Source: Shinella yambaruensis (GTDB lineage Bacteria; Pseudomonadota; Alphaproteobacteria; Rhizobiales; Rhizobiaceae). Taken from it: a DNA stretch of 64,000 nucleotides. Shown here one piece after another: positions 32,839 through 42,231 of the stretch. The position numbers and the translations under genes were made by a program. How positions within the stretch are numbered: the first letter of the stretch is position 1; every line of letters begins with the position of its first letter. The DNA is taken from assembly GCF_022899355.1 (NCBI RefSeq), contig NZ_JALJCK010000011.1, forward strand, positions 124,001 through 188,000, in the 5' to 3' direction. Below the pieces are notes generated by a model. The model ran no database searches. It was not told where the DNA came from and saw only the letters and a program-made list of their open reading frames with translations.

Positions 32839-34131
32839 ATGAAAAGACGTCACTTCATTGCATTTGCGCTTGCACTGTCCTCGTCCGTGGCCGCATCGGC
32901 CTTCGCGCAGGATGCGGACCAGCCCTACAAGGGAACCCGTCTCGCCGTGCTGATGGAAGGCCATCCGACGACGGACGGCATCCAGGCGCTGCTGCCGGAA
33001 TTCACCGCGGCGACCGGCATCGAGGTCGAACTCGAAGTGGTGCCGGAATCCGACATCACGGCAAAGATGCTGCTGGAATTTTCCTCCGGCTCCGGCCGCT
33101 ACGACGTGGTCCAGAACAACATCATCTACATTCCGGGTTTCCTGAAGGCCGGCTACATCGCGCCGCTCGACGAGCTCGCGGGCAAGTTCCCCGCGGACTA
33201 CGACAAGGCGGACTTCGTGCCGGGCTATCTCAACACCAACATCGTCGACGGCAAGCTCTACGGCCTGCCGGTCTATGGCGAAAGCACCTTCCTGATGTAC
33301 CGGAAGGACCTGTTCGAAGAATACGGCATCGCTCCTCCCAAGAGCTTTGGCGAGGTGACGGCGGCCGCGAAGACGATCAAGGAAAAGTCGAACGGCGCGG
33401 TCGCCGGCATCACCATGCGCGGCGCGCAGGGCATCCAGAACGTCTATGTCTGGGCCGGTTGGCTGTGGGGCTATGGCGGCGAGTTCATCACGGCGGACGG
33501 CAAGTCGGCGCTCGGCACGGACGAGGCCGCCGCCTCGCTCGACGCCTTTGCCAGCGTGCTGCGCGACTATGGACCGGTCGGCGTCGCCAATTTCGGCTGG
33601 GAGGAGAACCGCGTGCTCTTCCAGCAGGGCAAGGCCGGCATGACGATGGACGCCACCGTCAACGGCGCGTTCAACGAGGACCCGTCCATCTCGTCCGTCG
33701 TCGGCAAGGTCGGCTATGTGCCGGTGCCGGTCGAGACCGACACGCTGAAGGGCGGCTCCTCCTCGCTCGCCGTGCACAGCCTCTACATTTCCGAGGCCTC
33801 GCAGAACAAGGAGGCGGCCTGGCTCTTCGCTTCCTGGGCGACGGCCAAGGAACAGCAGATCAAGTCCTTCGCCCTCGCGCCGAATTCCGGCGTGACCTCG
33901 CTCGCCGCGCTGAATTCGGAGGAGTTCGCCAAGCGCTACGGCGCCTTCAAGGACGCCATGCTCGCCTCCATCAATGCCGGCAATCCGCAATACCTGCCGA
34001 CCGTCGAGGCCGCCAACGAGGTCATCAACAATGCCGGCATCGCCGTCTCGAAGGTGCTGGCCGGCACGGCATCGGCCAAGGATGCGCTCGCCGAGGCCAA
34101 TGCGGCGAACGACGCCGCGCTCAGCCGTTGA
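32839..34131 (+). CDS. Family-1 sugar ABC transporter, substrate-binding protein
   Basis: Periplasmic binding protein of 430 residues with a Sec signal peptide (MKRRHFIAFALALSSSVAAS, cleavage after AFA near residue 23). The mature part has the family-1 fold: FTAATGIEVELEVVPESD near residue 55, GLPVYGESTFLMYRKDLFEE near residue 142 and GKAGMTMDATVNGAF. It is first of an SBP-permease-permease-ATPase set. Ligand inferred from neighbours: an amino sugar or its derivative. Confidence 0.92.
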   Translation: MKRRHFIAFALALSSSVAASAFAQDADQPYKGTRLAVLMEGHPTTDGIQALLPEFTAATGIEVELEVVPESDITAKMLLEFSSGSGRYDVVQNNIIYIPGFLKAGYIAPLDELAGKFPADYDKADFVPGYLNTNIVDGKLYGLPVYGESTFLMYRKDLFEEYGIAPPKSFGEVTAAAKTIKEKSNGAVAGITMRGAQGIQNVYVWAGWLWGYGGEFITADGKSALGTDEAAASLDAFASVLRDYGPVGVANFGWEENRVLFQQGKAGMTMDATVNGAFNEDPSISSVVGKVGYVPVPVETDTLKGGSSSLAVHSLYISEASQNKEAAWLFASWATAKEQQIKSFALAPNSGVTSLAALNSEEFAKRYGAFKDAMLASINAGNPQYLPTVEAANEVINNAGIAVSKVLAGTASAKDALAEANAANDAALSR

Positions 34132-34139
34132 GAACAAGC

Positions 34140-34165
34140 GCCATGCCCGGTTCGCCGGGCATGGC
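34140..34165 (+). other. UUCG-capped hairpin after the binding-protein gene
   Basis: An 11-bp perfect stem, GCCATGCCCGG and CCGGGCATGGC, closes the very stable TTCG tetraloop just past the SBP stop. No U-run follows. It most likely blocks 3' decay so that binding protein exceeds permease. Confidence 0.72.
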
Positions 34166-34187
34166 CGGCCTTGCGGGGAGCGGCGCC

Positions 34188-35057
34188 ATGAAGGATGCGA
34201 CCACCTATTTCTACCGTCCGATCGTCCTTCTGTTCGGCTCGGTCTCGGTCATCCTGACCGTCTATGTGCTGTGGCTGACGCTGCACAATATCAGCCTGCT
34301 TCGCCCGGGGCAGGAGAGCTTCATCGGCTTCGACAACTATGTCCGGCTGCTGTTCGACGGCCGCGCCATCAATGCGCTCGGGCGCACGGTGCTGTTCACC
34401 GTCGCGGCGACGGTCATCGAAGTGGCGCTGGGTCTTGCGATCTCGCTTCTGGTGGATCGCGAATTCCTCGGCAAGCGCATCGTGCGCGGCATCCTGCTGG
34501 TGCCGATCGTCATGACGCCCGTCGTGGTGGGCCTCACCTGGCGCTTCCTGCTCGATCCTTCCAACGGCATGATGAACTACCTGCTCTCCACCATCGGCCT
34601 CGGCCCGGTCGACTGGCTCGGCAATCCGAATGTTGCGCTCTTCTCGCTGCTGATGGCCGATATCTGGCAATGGACGCCCTTCGTGGTGCTGCTCACCATG
34701 GCCTCGCTCGAATCCCTGCCGGGCGACCCGCAGAACGCCGCCCGCGTCGATGGCGCGCGGGAATGGCAGGTGCTCTGGTTCATCACGCTGCCGGCGCTGA
34801 AGCGGGCGCTCATGGTTGTCGCGCTCATCCGTGCCATCGATGCGGTGAAAGCCTTCGACATCTTCTACATCATGACCCGCGGCGGGCCGGCGCTGTCGAC
34901 GGAGACGCTCAACCTCTACGGCTACATCTCCGCCTTTACCAATTTCGACATCTCCTATTCACTGACCATCGCCCTGGTGCTGACCATCCTCACCAATGTC
35001 GCGCTGCTCCTGCTCTACAACCTCGCCTTCAAGGCGCCCAAGCAAGGAGAGACCTGA
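34188..35057 (+). CDS. Sugar ABC transporter permease (MalF/UgpA type)
   Basis: Inner-membrane permease of 289 residues with six hydrophobic segments. The EAA loop is LPGDPQNAARVDGAREWQVL, and the C-terminus has FDIFYIMTRGGPALSTETLN, both typical of MalF/UgpA proteins. The ATG at 34188 follows GGGGAGCGGC and the hairpin. Its stop overlaps the next start by one base (TGATG). Confidence 0.93.
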   Translation: MKDATTYFYRPIVLLFGSVSVILTVYVLWLTLHNISLLRPGQESFIGFDNYVRLLFDGRAINALGRTVLFTVAATVIEVALGLAISLLVDREFLGKRIVRGILLVPIVMTPVVVGLTWRFLLDPSNGMMNYLLSTIGLGPVDWLGNPNVALFSLLMADIWQWTPFVVLLTMASLESLPGDPQNAARVDGAREWQVLWFITLPALKRALMVVALIRAIDAVKAFDIFYIMTRGGPALSTETLNLYGYISAFTNFDISYSLTIALVLTILTNVALLLLYNLAFKAPKQGET

Positions 35058-35866
35058 TGCGCCGGATCGTGCTCTGGGTTGCGCTCGCCGTTCTTCTTCT
35101 CTGCGTGCTGTTTCCGCTCTACTGGGTGATCGCGACTTCGCTGAAGACCCAGCGCGACGCCTTCGCCATGCCGCCGGTCTGGCTGTTCGCGCCGACCTTC
35201 GAGAACTACGCCAAGGTGCTGAACAACGGCGTCTTCATCCGTGCCTTCTTCAACAGCGTCGTCATTTCGCTTTCGGCGAGCGTGATCTCGGTCGGCGTCG
35301 GCGCGCTGGTCGCCTATGGGCTGGTGGCGCAGGACGAGCCGACCAAGCGGCAGAACGAGAAGTTCATCCTGAGCCTTCGCATCGCGCCGCCGCTGATCTT
35401 CATCATCCCGACCTATTTCCTGGCGGCGCAGATGAAGCTGCTCAACAACCACTGGATCGTCATCGGCGTCTATGCCTTCGTCAACATCCCCTTCGCAATC
35501 TCGTTGCTCATCACCTTCTTCGAGGATATTCCGCGGGAACTGAGGGATGCGGCGAAGGTTGACGGCGCGCGTGAATTCACCATCTTCCGCGAGATCTTCC
35601 TGCCGGTGGCACTCGGCGGCATCGTCGCCACCTTCATCCTGTGCGTGCTCTTCACCTGGAACGAATTCTTCATCGCGCTTGTCCTGACGGGGCGCGATAC
35701 GCAGACCCTGCCGGTCAGCATCACCTCGTTCCTCACCTTCCAAGGCGTGCAATGGGGGCCGCTGACGGCGGCGGCGGCGCTGGTCATGCTGCCGATGCTG
35801 GTGCTCGGCATGCTGGTCCAGGGCAAGGTGGTGCGCGGCATGTCGCTCGGTAGCATCAAGGGATAG
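35057..35866 (+). CDS. Sugar ABC transporter permease (MalG/UgpE type)
   Basis: Second permease, 269 residues with six hydrophobic segments. Motifs are FPLYWVIATSLKTQRDAF near the N-terminus, the EAA loop IPRELRDAAKVDGAREFTIF, and FTWNEFFIALVLTGRDTQTL. AAGGAGAG lies before the ATG within the previous gene. It is translationally coupled to the MalF-like gene and four bases before the ATPase gene. Confidence 0.93.
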   Translation: MRRIVLWVALAVLLLCVLFPLYWVIATSLKTQRDAFAMPPVWLFAPTFENYAKVLNNGVFIRAFFNSVVISLSASVISVGVGALVAYGLVAQDEPTKRQNEKFILSLRIAPPLIFIIPTYFLAAQMKLLNNHWIVIGVYAFVNIPFAISLLITFFEDIPRELRDAAKVDGAREFTIFREIFLPVALGGIVATFILCVLFTWNEFFIALVLTGRDTQTLPVSITSFLTFQGVQWGPLTAAAALVMLPMLVLGMLVQGKVVRGMSLGSIKG

Positions 35867-35870
35867 AACG

Positions 35871-36965
35871 ATGACGGGAACAGACACAATGAAGCGATCC
35901 CTGCTGCTGAAGAGCATCTGCAAATCCTATGGCAGCGTCAGCGTGCTGAAGGGCATCGACATCGAGGTGCAGGAGGGCGATTTCGTCGTGCTGCTCGGCC
36001 CCTCGGGCTGCGGAAAATCGACCCTCCTGCACGCCATCGCCGGCCTGCACCCGATCGACGGCGGCCTGATCGAGATCGAGGGCCGCGATGTGACGGCGGT
36101 GCCGACGCGCGAGCGGGACATCGCCATGGTGTTCCAGTCCTATGCGCTCTACCCGAACATGACGGTGCGGCAGAACATCGCCTTCCCGCTGCGCATGCGC
36201 AGCGCCAGCGCGGCGGAAAAGGAGACGAAGGTCGCCGAGGTGGCGCGACTCCTGCAGATCGAACCGCTCCTGGAGCGGAAGCCGCGCGAGCTCTCCGGCG
36301 GCCAGCGCCAGCGCGTGGCGATCGGCCGGGCGCTGGTCCGCGCGCCGAAAATCTTCCTGTTCGACGAGCCGCTCTCCAATCTCGACGCCACCCTGCGCGT
36401 CGAGACGCGGGCGGAGATCAAGCAGCTGCACGAGCGCATCCGCAAGACGATGATCTACGTCACCCATGACCAGATCGAGGCGATGACGCTGGCCACGAAG
36501 ATCGTCGTGATGAACAAGGGCGAGGTACAGCAGATCGGCAGTCCCTACGAGATCTATCACCGTCCCGCCAATCTCTTCGTGGCGAAGTTCGTCGGCTCGC
36601 CCGCCATGCATTTCGTGCCTGGCGACCTGGTGCTTGCGAATGGCAGGCCGGCCTTCGACGACCGGAAGGGCTGGTCGCTGCCGCTTGCCCTGCCGGAAGG
36701 AACCGTGGCGAAGGGCGACGTCCTGCTCGGCATCCGGCCGGAACATATCCGCCTTGCGCGCGAGGGGCAGCCGGCTATCGAGGCGCGCGTCGAGATGGTG
36801 GAATCCACCGGGCCGGAGGACAATGTGACGCTGTCGCTTCACGGTCATTCGCTGGTCGCCCGCATGGAGACCGGGAGCGTCGCCCAGGGGTCCGTCGTGC
36901 CGGTCACGATTGCGGCGGAAAAGGTTTCGGTCTTCGACGCGGCCGCCGGGCGGCTGATTGGCTAG
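35871..36965 (+). CDS. Sugar ABC transporter ATPase (UgpC/MsmK type)
   Basis: ATPase of 364 residues. Walker A is GPSGCGKSTLLHA near residue 44, signature LSGGQRQRVAIGRAL, Walker B IFLFDEPLSNLD, and H-loop YVTHDQIEAMTLA. The C-terminal TOBE/MOP domain (GIRPEHIRLAREG) places it with the MalK/UgpC group. It is the last core transporter gene; the ROK kinase gene follows after 47 bases. Confidence 0.95.
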   Translation: MTGTDTMKRSLLLKSICKSYGSVSVLKGIDIEVQEGDFVVLLGPSGCGKSTLLHAIAGLHPIDGGLIEIEGRDVTAVPTRERDIAMVFQSYALYPNMTVRQNIAFPLRMRSASAAEKETKVAEVARLLQIEPLLERKPRELSGGQRQRVAIGRALVRAPKIFLFDEPLSNLDATLRVETRAEIKQLHERIRKTMIYVTHDQIEAMTLATKIVVMNKGEVQQIGSPYEIYHRPANLFVAKFVGSPAMHFVPGDLVLANGRPAFDDRKGWSLPLALPEGTVAKGDVLLGIRPEHIRLAREGQPAIEARVEMVESTGPEDNVTLSLHGHSLVARMETGSVAQGSVVPVTIAAEKVSVFDAAAGRLIG

Positions 36966-37012
36966 GGCGGTTTCAGCACAAATGCGCAACGGCTTCGGGT
37001 GAAGCCGGAAAG

Positions 37013-37882
37013 ATGAGCATGACGGACGACAAGGCAATCCTCGCGGTCGATATCGGCGGCACCAAGACGCTGGTCGCGCTCGTTCGTGCATCCGGCGTGG
37101 TGGGCGAGGTGACGGTTCCCACCAGGCGGGAGGATGGACCGGATCGCTGGCTGGAGGCGGCCCTTGTCGCGGCAGGGCCCTGGCGCGGGCGGTTTTCCGG
37201 CATCGGCCTTGCCGTCACGGGCTTCGTGCGGGATGGCCGGTGGTCGGCGATGAATCCGGCGACCCTCGGTATCCCGCCGGATTATCCGCTCGTTTCGCGG
37301 GTCGAGGCGCTGTTTTCCCGCCCTGCCATCGCCGTCAACGATGCGCAGGCCGCCGCCTGGGGCGAACATGCGCTCGGGGCGGGGCAGGGCGAGGATCTCG
37401 TCTTCCTGACCATTTCCACCGGCATCGGCGGCGGCATCGTGCTGAACGGCCGTCTGCGGGAGGGGCTCGCCGGGCATTTCGGACTGACGACCGAAGGCGA
37501 GGATGGCGACCTTCTTGAGGATCGCGTCTCCGGGCGCTGGATGGCGGCCGAAGCCCGGCGTCACGGACAGGCGGCGGATGCGCGGCAGGTTTTTGCCAGC
37601 GCCGCAATGGGGGAAGCATGGGCGATGGATATCGTTGCGGCCTCCGCGCGGCGCGTCGCGCGCCTGTGCCGCAACATCCAGTTGGCGCTCGATCCGCCGC
37701 GCATCGTTCTCGGCGGCGGCATCGGCCTTGCGGAAGGGGTCATCGACCGGGTGCGTGCGCTGATGCCGCCGCTCGGCCCCGTTGCGCCGGTGCCGGTCTG
37801 CCGCGCCGAACTCGGCGTTCGGGCCGGTATCCTCGGGGTCGCGGATATGGCCCGTATCGCATTTTCGGGCGCGGGTCGCTAA
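37013..37882 (+). CDS. ROK-family sugar kinase lacking the zinc motif
   Basis: Kinase of 289 residues. The N-terminal phosphate loop is AVDIGGTKTLVAL, the catalytic-Asp region is VNDAQAAAWGEHALG and the second ATP motif is ISTGIGGGIVLNG. The usual ROK zinc cluster CxCGxxGCxE is absent; the equivalent stretch reads GHFGLTTEGEDGDLLEDRVS. With nanE beside it, N-acetylmannosamine kinase (NanK) is the best guess, not proven. ATG at 37013 or 37019 both fit; the second has better ribosome-site spacing. Confidence 0.82.
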   Translation: MSMTDDKAILAVDIGGTKTLVALVRASGVVGEVTVPTRREDGPDRWLEAALVAAGPWRGRFSGIGLAVTGFVRDGRWSAMNPATLGIPPDYPLVSRVEALFSRPAIAVNDAQAAAWGEHALGAGQGEDLVFLTISTGIGGGIVLNGRLREGLAGHFGLTTEGEDGDLLEDRVSGRWMAAEARRHGQAADARQVFASAAMGEAWAMDIVAASARRVARLCRNIQLALDPPRIVLGGGIGLAEGVIDRVRALMPPLGPVAPVPVCRAELGVRAGILGVADMARIAFSGAGR

Positions 37883-37913
37883 GACCGGTCGCCGACAGAA
37901 GGAGAAACCGACC

Positions 37914-39050
37914 ATGGTGGTTCGCAAGGCCGCAGCGGCAGACCTGCCGTTCATCATCGACGCCTATCGCCTCGCCTTCGCCTTCGACGAGGCGTGCACC
38001 CGCCGCTATGTCGAGATGACGGGCCTCGATTGTTTCCGTGTCCTTGAGAGCGACGGGCAGCCGGCCGCGGTCTGGGCGGTCATTTCCTGCGGCCACTGGT
38101 TCGGCGGCCGGGTGGTTCCTGCGGCCAACATCGCCCATGTCGCCATCCAGCCGGAGTTTCGCGGCAGCGGCCTTGCCGCCGGCATCCTGGATCTCTCCTG
38201 CGAGGACGCCCGCAAGGGCGGGGCGCTGCTCGCCAGCCTTTTCGCCTCGACGCGGCCGGTCTATCGCCGCTCCGGCTTCAACCTTGCGGGTCACGAGATG
38301 ATCTACGAGGCCGAGACGTCGGAATTCTACAAGATCCGGCAGGACATCCGCTGCCGCCGTGTATCGCTTGGCGAGGCGCGCGCCGTGCTCGAGCCCATCT
38401 ACCGGCGTGCCTGCCGCCCGCAGTCCGGCCTGCTGGACCGCCACGATGCCCACTGGAATGCCCGCCTCGACGAGACGGCGAGCATCCCCTCGGTCTTCGT
38501 CTTCGACGAGGATACAGCTTACGTGGTAATCGACACGTCGGACGAGAACGTCCTTGATGTTCGCGACTGGGCCGCGCTGAACGGCGCGGCGGCCCGGCAG
38601 ATCCTGAAATTCATCGGCACCTTCTCGACGGTCTATCGCAAGGTGCGCTGGCACGGCGCCCCGCAGGATGCCCTCATCTTCGCCATGCCGGACAAGGGCT
38701 GGTCGCTGGTCCACCAGGAGGAGTTTCTGCTGCGTGTGCTGGAGCCGGCGGCCGCGCTGACGGCGCGCGGCTATGCCTGTGATGAAGGCGAGTTGACGCT
38801 GGCGATAGAGGGGGCGGAACGTCAGGTCCTGCATCTTGCCCTTCGCGATGGCACAGCGCATTGCACGGCCGATGGCGATGGAGGGCCGGTCCTGACGATC
38901 GAGGAGGCCCAGTTCCCCAGCCTGTTCTCCGGTTTCCGTCCGGCCAGTTTCCTGCAAAGGGCCGGTCATGCCGATGGCACGGCGGAAGCTGTTGCCCTTG
39001 CCGACCGCATCTTCGCCGGCCCGCCGCCATGGGTTGCCGAACACTTCTGA
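37914..39050 (+). CDS. Eis-like GNAT acetyltransferase
   Basis: Protein of 378 residues with an N-terminal GNAT domain (IAHVAIQPEFRGSGLAAGIL is the acetyl-CoA loop, near residue 78), a second degenerate acetyltransferase-like part, and a C-terminal SCP2-like domain, the architecture of Eis-family N-acetyltransferases. It follows the ROK kinase by 31 bases with AAGGAGAAACC before its ATG. In this locus it may N-acetylate an amino sugar; aminoglycoside modification is the known activity of mycobacterial Eis but should not be assumed. Confidence 0.8.
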   Translation: MVVRKAAAADLPFIIDAYRLAFAFDEACTRRYVEMTGLDCFRVLESDGQPAAVWAVISCGHWFGGRVVPAANIAHVAIQPEFRGSGLAAGILDLSCEDARKGGALLASLFASTRPVYRRSGFNLAGHEMIYEAETSEFYKIRQDIRCRRVSLGEARAVLEPIYRRACRPQSGLLDRHDAHWNARLDETASIPSVFVFDEDTAYVVIDTSDENVLDVRDWAALNGAAARQILKFIGTFSTVYRKVRWHGAPQDALIFAMPDKGWSLVHQEEFLLRVLEPAAALTARGYACDEGELTLAIEGAERQVLHLALRDGTAHCTADGDGGPVLTIEEAQFPSLFSGFRPASFLQRAGHADGTAEAVALADRIFAGPPPWVAEHF

Positions 39051-39137
39051 CGACCGGCCGCTCGCGGTTGGAAAGCATGTCGGGCCGACGAACGGGCTTG
39101 CGGCCGACCTGTTCTTCCTCGGAGAACCTGCTCTGGG

Positions 39138-39818
39138 TCAGGCCTTGCCGAACAGGGCCATGAGATCGACGCTGTCGGAGGTCTTGGCGCCGGCTTCCAG
39201 ATGGTCCTGGATGTGGCGGAGGTGCAGCGTCATCATCCAGGCCGCCTTTTCCGCATCCCGCGTGTGGAGGGCGCCGACAATGGCGGCGTGGTCGTCGTCA
39301 CGACAATTGCTGACGCCGGGCGCGCCGAAAAGGCCGATGATCAGCGAGGTGCGGGTCACCAGTTCCTTCATCGTGCGGATGAGGATGGCATTGCCGGCGA
39401 TCTGCGCCAGCAAGGTGTGGAACTGGCCGGACAGGCGGATCGCGTCGTGGCGATGGCGCTCCTTGTGTGCCACATATTCCATTTCCAGATGGCGGGTCAG
39501 CGCCGCGATGTCCGCCTCGCTCGCACGCTGGACGGCGAGGCGGGCGATGTTCGGCTCCAGCGCGAGGCGGGCCTCGAAGACCTCACGGGCCTGCTCGGGC
39601 GTCGGCGAGGCGACGAAGGCGCCGCGATTGGCATGCAGCTCCACGACCTCGCGGCTCGCCAGCAGCAGCAGGCTGCGGCGAATGCGCATGCGCCCGACGC
39701 CGAAGGCTTCGCATAGCGCCGATTCGGAAAGCTTCGTGCCCGGCGGCAATCTCTGTTCGATGACCGCTTCGAAAATGCGATCGACGATATCGCTCTCGTC
39801 GACCTCCTCCGCTTCCAT
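39138..39818 (-). CDS. GntR-family regulator (FCD domain)
   Basis: Regulator of 226 residues. The winged helix has IVDRIFEAVIEQRLPPGTKL and CEAFGVGRMRIRRSLLLLA; the FCD effector domain has VFEARLALEPNIARLAV, RLSGQFHTLLAQIAGN and a metal-type His in HAAIVGALHTRD. The ATG at 39818 follows AGGGAAAATC; 38 upstream frame codons are not conserved. It is divergent from the Liv-type ABC operon and probably controls it, through the dyad at 39899-39910. Confidence 0.9.
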   Translation of the reverse strand: MEAEEVDESDIVDRIFEAVIEQRLPPGTKLSESALCEAFGVGRMRIRRSLLLLASREVVELHANRGAFVASPTPEQAREVFEARLALEPNIARLAVQRASEADIAALTRHLEMEYVAHKERHRHDAIRLSGQFHTLLAQIAGNAILIRTMKELVTRTSLIIGLFGAPGVSNCRDDDHAAIVGALHTRDAEKAAWMMTLHLRHIQDHLEAGAKTSDSVDLMALFGKA

Positions 39819-39898
39819 CAGATTTTCCCTGCCTACATCAACCACCGAACTCACCCTGACATGCGCAGTCTGTTGCACAGCCTCTAAATAAGGCTGAT

Positions 39899-39910
39899 TT
39901 GGTTGACCAA
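39899..39910. promoter_or_regulatory. Possible GntR operator before the Liv-type operon
   Basis: TTGGT-TG-ACCAA resembles the TGGT/ACCA dyads bound by FadR-type GntR proteins. It lies between the GntR gene and the binding-protein gene. Confidence 0.45.
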
Positions 39911-40072
39911 CAAGCGCCGATTTCGTCGACACCGCTCAACACGTCTTGTTCACAACCACTTGACAAGATCGTTAACAATGCGCTCAATGCCTCTGCCAAG
40001 GCCGATTGGCGCCGCACCTTGCGGCCCATGCGCCTATCAAAAACAGATCAATGGCCCAGAGGAAGAACAATC

Positions 40073-41260
40073 ATGCACAAGCGCACATTCCTGAAAGTTT
40101 CCGCTCTTGCCGCAGCGACCATGCTGTCGTTGCCGCTGATGGCCTATGCGCAGAACGCCACGCTGAAGATCGGCTTCGTCGGCGTCACCTCCGGCCCCGC
40201 AGCGGCCTGGGGCATTTCCAACCAGCGCTCGATGGAGGCGCGCGCGGCCTGGCTGAACGAGCTCGGCGGCGTGACGATCGGCGACAAGACCTACAATATC
40301 GAGATCGTGCCCTTCGACGACCAGAAGGACCCCAAGCGTGCCATCGCCGGCATGGAGAAGATGGCGCAGGACGGCGTGCACTATGTCGTCGGCCCGAACG
40401 TCGATGACGGCGCGGCCGCGGTCCGCCCGGTCGCCGAGCAGAACGGCATCATGTATTTCCCCTACGCCTTCCCGAAGGAGCTCTACACGCCGCCGGCGTC
40501 CAACGCGATCCTCGGCATGGTGGCGAACTACCAGTCGGGCCCGGCCATCTACAAATATCTCATGGAAAACAAGGGTGTGAAGAAGGTCGCCTTCGTCGCG
40601 GCCAACGAATCCGACCCGCTCAGCCAGCGTGAATCCGGCATTGCGGCGGCGCAGGCGCTCGGCCTCGAGGTGGTTTCCGGAAACGTGACCTACCAGGTGG
40701 ACACCACCGACTTCACGCCGGTGCTGCTGCCGGTCATCCAGGCCTCGCCCGATCTGCTCGTGCTTTCGGGCGTCTCGCCGGCCAATGCGCCGCAGCTCAT
40801 CCGCTCGGCGCGCGAACTCGGCTATACCGGCCTCATCTCCACGGAAACGGCGCAGGATGCGACCGTGCTTGCCGAAGGGGCGGGCGAGCTTGCCGAGGGC
40901 TTCATCTCGGTCGGCGGCGCATCGACGCCGGAGCTTGCCAGCGACGCGATGAACGAATTCGTCGAGCGCTACACGAAGATGTTCGGCGAATACAATGACG
41001 AGTCCAACACCAAGGTCTATGCGCTCGAATATATCATCGAGACGCTGAAGGCGAACCCGGCGGCGATCGACAATGTCGAGGAGTACAAGAAGACCATGGA
41101 CACGTTCGAGGCCGCCAACCCCTTCATGAAGGGCGACGCCAAGCTCAAATATGTCGGCACGACCTCCTTCGGCCAGAAGCGCCAGGTCTCGGTGCCGCTC
41201 GTCGTGAACGAGTACAAGGGCGGCAAGTTCGAGACGCTGTTCGTCGGCCAGGTCGACTGA
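40073..41260 (+). CDS. Branched-chain-amino-acid/amide-type ABC binding protein
   Basis: Periplasmic type-I binding protein of 395 residues with a signal peptide (MHKRTFLKVSALAAATMLSL, cleavage near AYA-QNA). Body motifs are KIGFVGVTSGPAAAWGIS, KDPKRAIAGMEKMAQDGVHY and VGPNVDDGAAAVRPVAEQNG. Liv-type receptors of this sort bind amino acids, amides, urea or hydantoin-like compounds. It is separated from the first permease gene by a hairpin. Ligand unknown; the racemase at the operon end hints at an amino-acid derivative. Confidence 0.9.
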   Translation: MHKRTFLKVSALAAATMLSLPLMAYAQNATLKIGFVGVTSGPAAAWGISNQRSMEARAAWLNELGGVTIGDKTYNIEIVPFDDQKDPKRAIAGMEKMAQDGVHYVVGPNVDDGAAAVRPVAEQNGIMYFPYAFPKELYTPPASNAILGMVANYQSGPAIYKYLMENKGVKKVAFVAANESDPLSQRESGIAAAQALGLEVVSGNVTYQVDTTDFTPVLLPVIQASPDLLVLSGVSPANAPQLIRSARELGYTGLISTETAQDATVLAEGAGELAEGFISVGGASTPELASDAMNEFVERYTKMFGEYNDESNTKVYALEYIIETLKANPAAIDNVEEYKKTMDTFEAANPFMKGDAKLKYVGTTSFGQKRQVSVPLVVNEYKGGKFETLFVGQVD

Positions 41261-41287
41261 TCGGAGCCTAGGCACTTTCAAGATGGG

Positions 41288-41326
41288 GACCCGGACGGCG
41301 CCAAGTCGTCGGGCCGGGTCTCTCTT
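41288..41326 (+). other. Attenuator-like hairpin after the Liv-type binding protein
   Basis: GACCCGG (41288-41294) pairs with CCGGGTC (41314-41320), with further pairing inside the loop, and is followed by TCTCTTTG. It lies between the binding-protein and permease genes and probably lowers read-through. Confidence 0.55.
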
Positions 41327-41357
41327 TGCCTGAACCTTCTTCCATTGGAGGCTCACG

Positions 41358-42227
41358 ATGGAACAGATAATCGCCAATGGTCTCTACCTCGGGGCGCAAT
41401 ATGCGTTGATCGCCCTCGGGCTGACGCTGATCTTCTCGCTGATGAACGTCTTGAACTTCGCCCACGGGCAGATGTACGTCTTCGGCGGCTTCGTCACCTA
41501 TACCGTCGTCGTCCAGCTCGGCCTGCCGTTCATCGTCGGCCTCTTCGCCTCGGCGATCGTCCTTGCGGTCATGGGCGCGGCGATCGAGAAATTCCTCTTT
41601 GCGCCGGTCGTCCGCCGCTCCAAGCGCGATGAATCGACCATGCTGCTCGCCGCGGGCGTCGCCTTCTTCCTCGATGCCGTCATCCTCTTGTTCTTCGGGG
41701 AAAAGCAGCGCGGCGTGCCGAAGATCGTCAACGGCGTCTTCAACTGGGACATGCGCATCATCATGCCCTATGACCGCATCCTGATCGGCGTGCTCGCCAT
41801 CCTGCTCATCGTGGCCTTCATCGCCTTCATGAACTACTCCAAGACCGGGCGCGCCATGCGGGCGCTCGCGCAGGACAAGATGGCCGCCCAGCTGATGGGC
41901 GTGAACGTCGCCCGCTATTCGATGATCGGCTTTGCGCTCGGCGCGATGCTGGCCGGCCTCGTCGGCGGCCTGCTCGTCACCATCACCGGCGTCAATCTCG
42001 GCATGGGCGGCCCGACCTCGATCAAGGCCTTCCTGATGATCATGATCGGCGGCGCGGGCGTGATTTCCGGGGCGATCGCCGGCGGTTTCATCCTCGGCAT
42101 GATGGAGAGCGTCGGTCTCACCGTGCTCTCGGCCTATGGCGACATCACCTATCTCGTGATCTTCGCCTCGCTGATGGTGTTCCTGGCCGTCCGCCCGCAG
42201 GGGCTGATGGGCAAGCCGTGGGGTTGA
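41358..42227 (+). CDS. LivH-type ABC permease
   Basis: Inner-membrane permease of 289 residues with about eight hydrophobic segments. It opens with the LivH-type IIANGLYLGAQYALIALGLT and LIFSLMNVLNFAHGQMYVFG; the EAA-like loop is MRALAQDKMAAQLMGVNVAR. GGAGG lies nine bases before the ATG. First of four core transporter genes with spacings of a few bases. Confidence 0.94.
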   Translation: MEQIIANGLYLGAQYALIALGLTLIFSLMNVLNFAHGQMYVFGGFVTYTVVVQLGLPFIVGLFASAIVLAVMGAAIEKFLFAPVVRRSKRDESTMLLAAGVAFFLDAVILLFFGEKQRGVPKIVNGVFNWDMRIIMPYDRILIGVLAILLIVAFIAFMNYSKTGRAMRALAQDKMAAQLMGVNVARYSMIGFALGAMLAGLVGGLLVTITGVNLGMGGPTSIKAFLMIMIGGAGVISGAIAGGFILGMMESVGLTVLSAYGDITYLVIFASLMVFLAVRPQGLMGKPWG

Positions 42228-42231
42228 GATC

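Noticed and set aside
39899-40094. Small plus-strand frames before the Liv-type binding protein
   Set aside because: They overlap the operator region and the true signal-peptide start at 40073; no conserved product.
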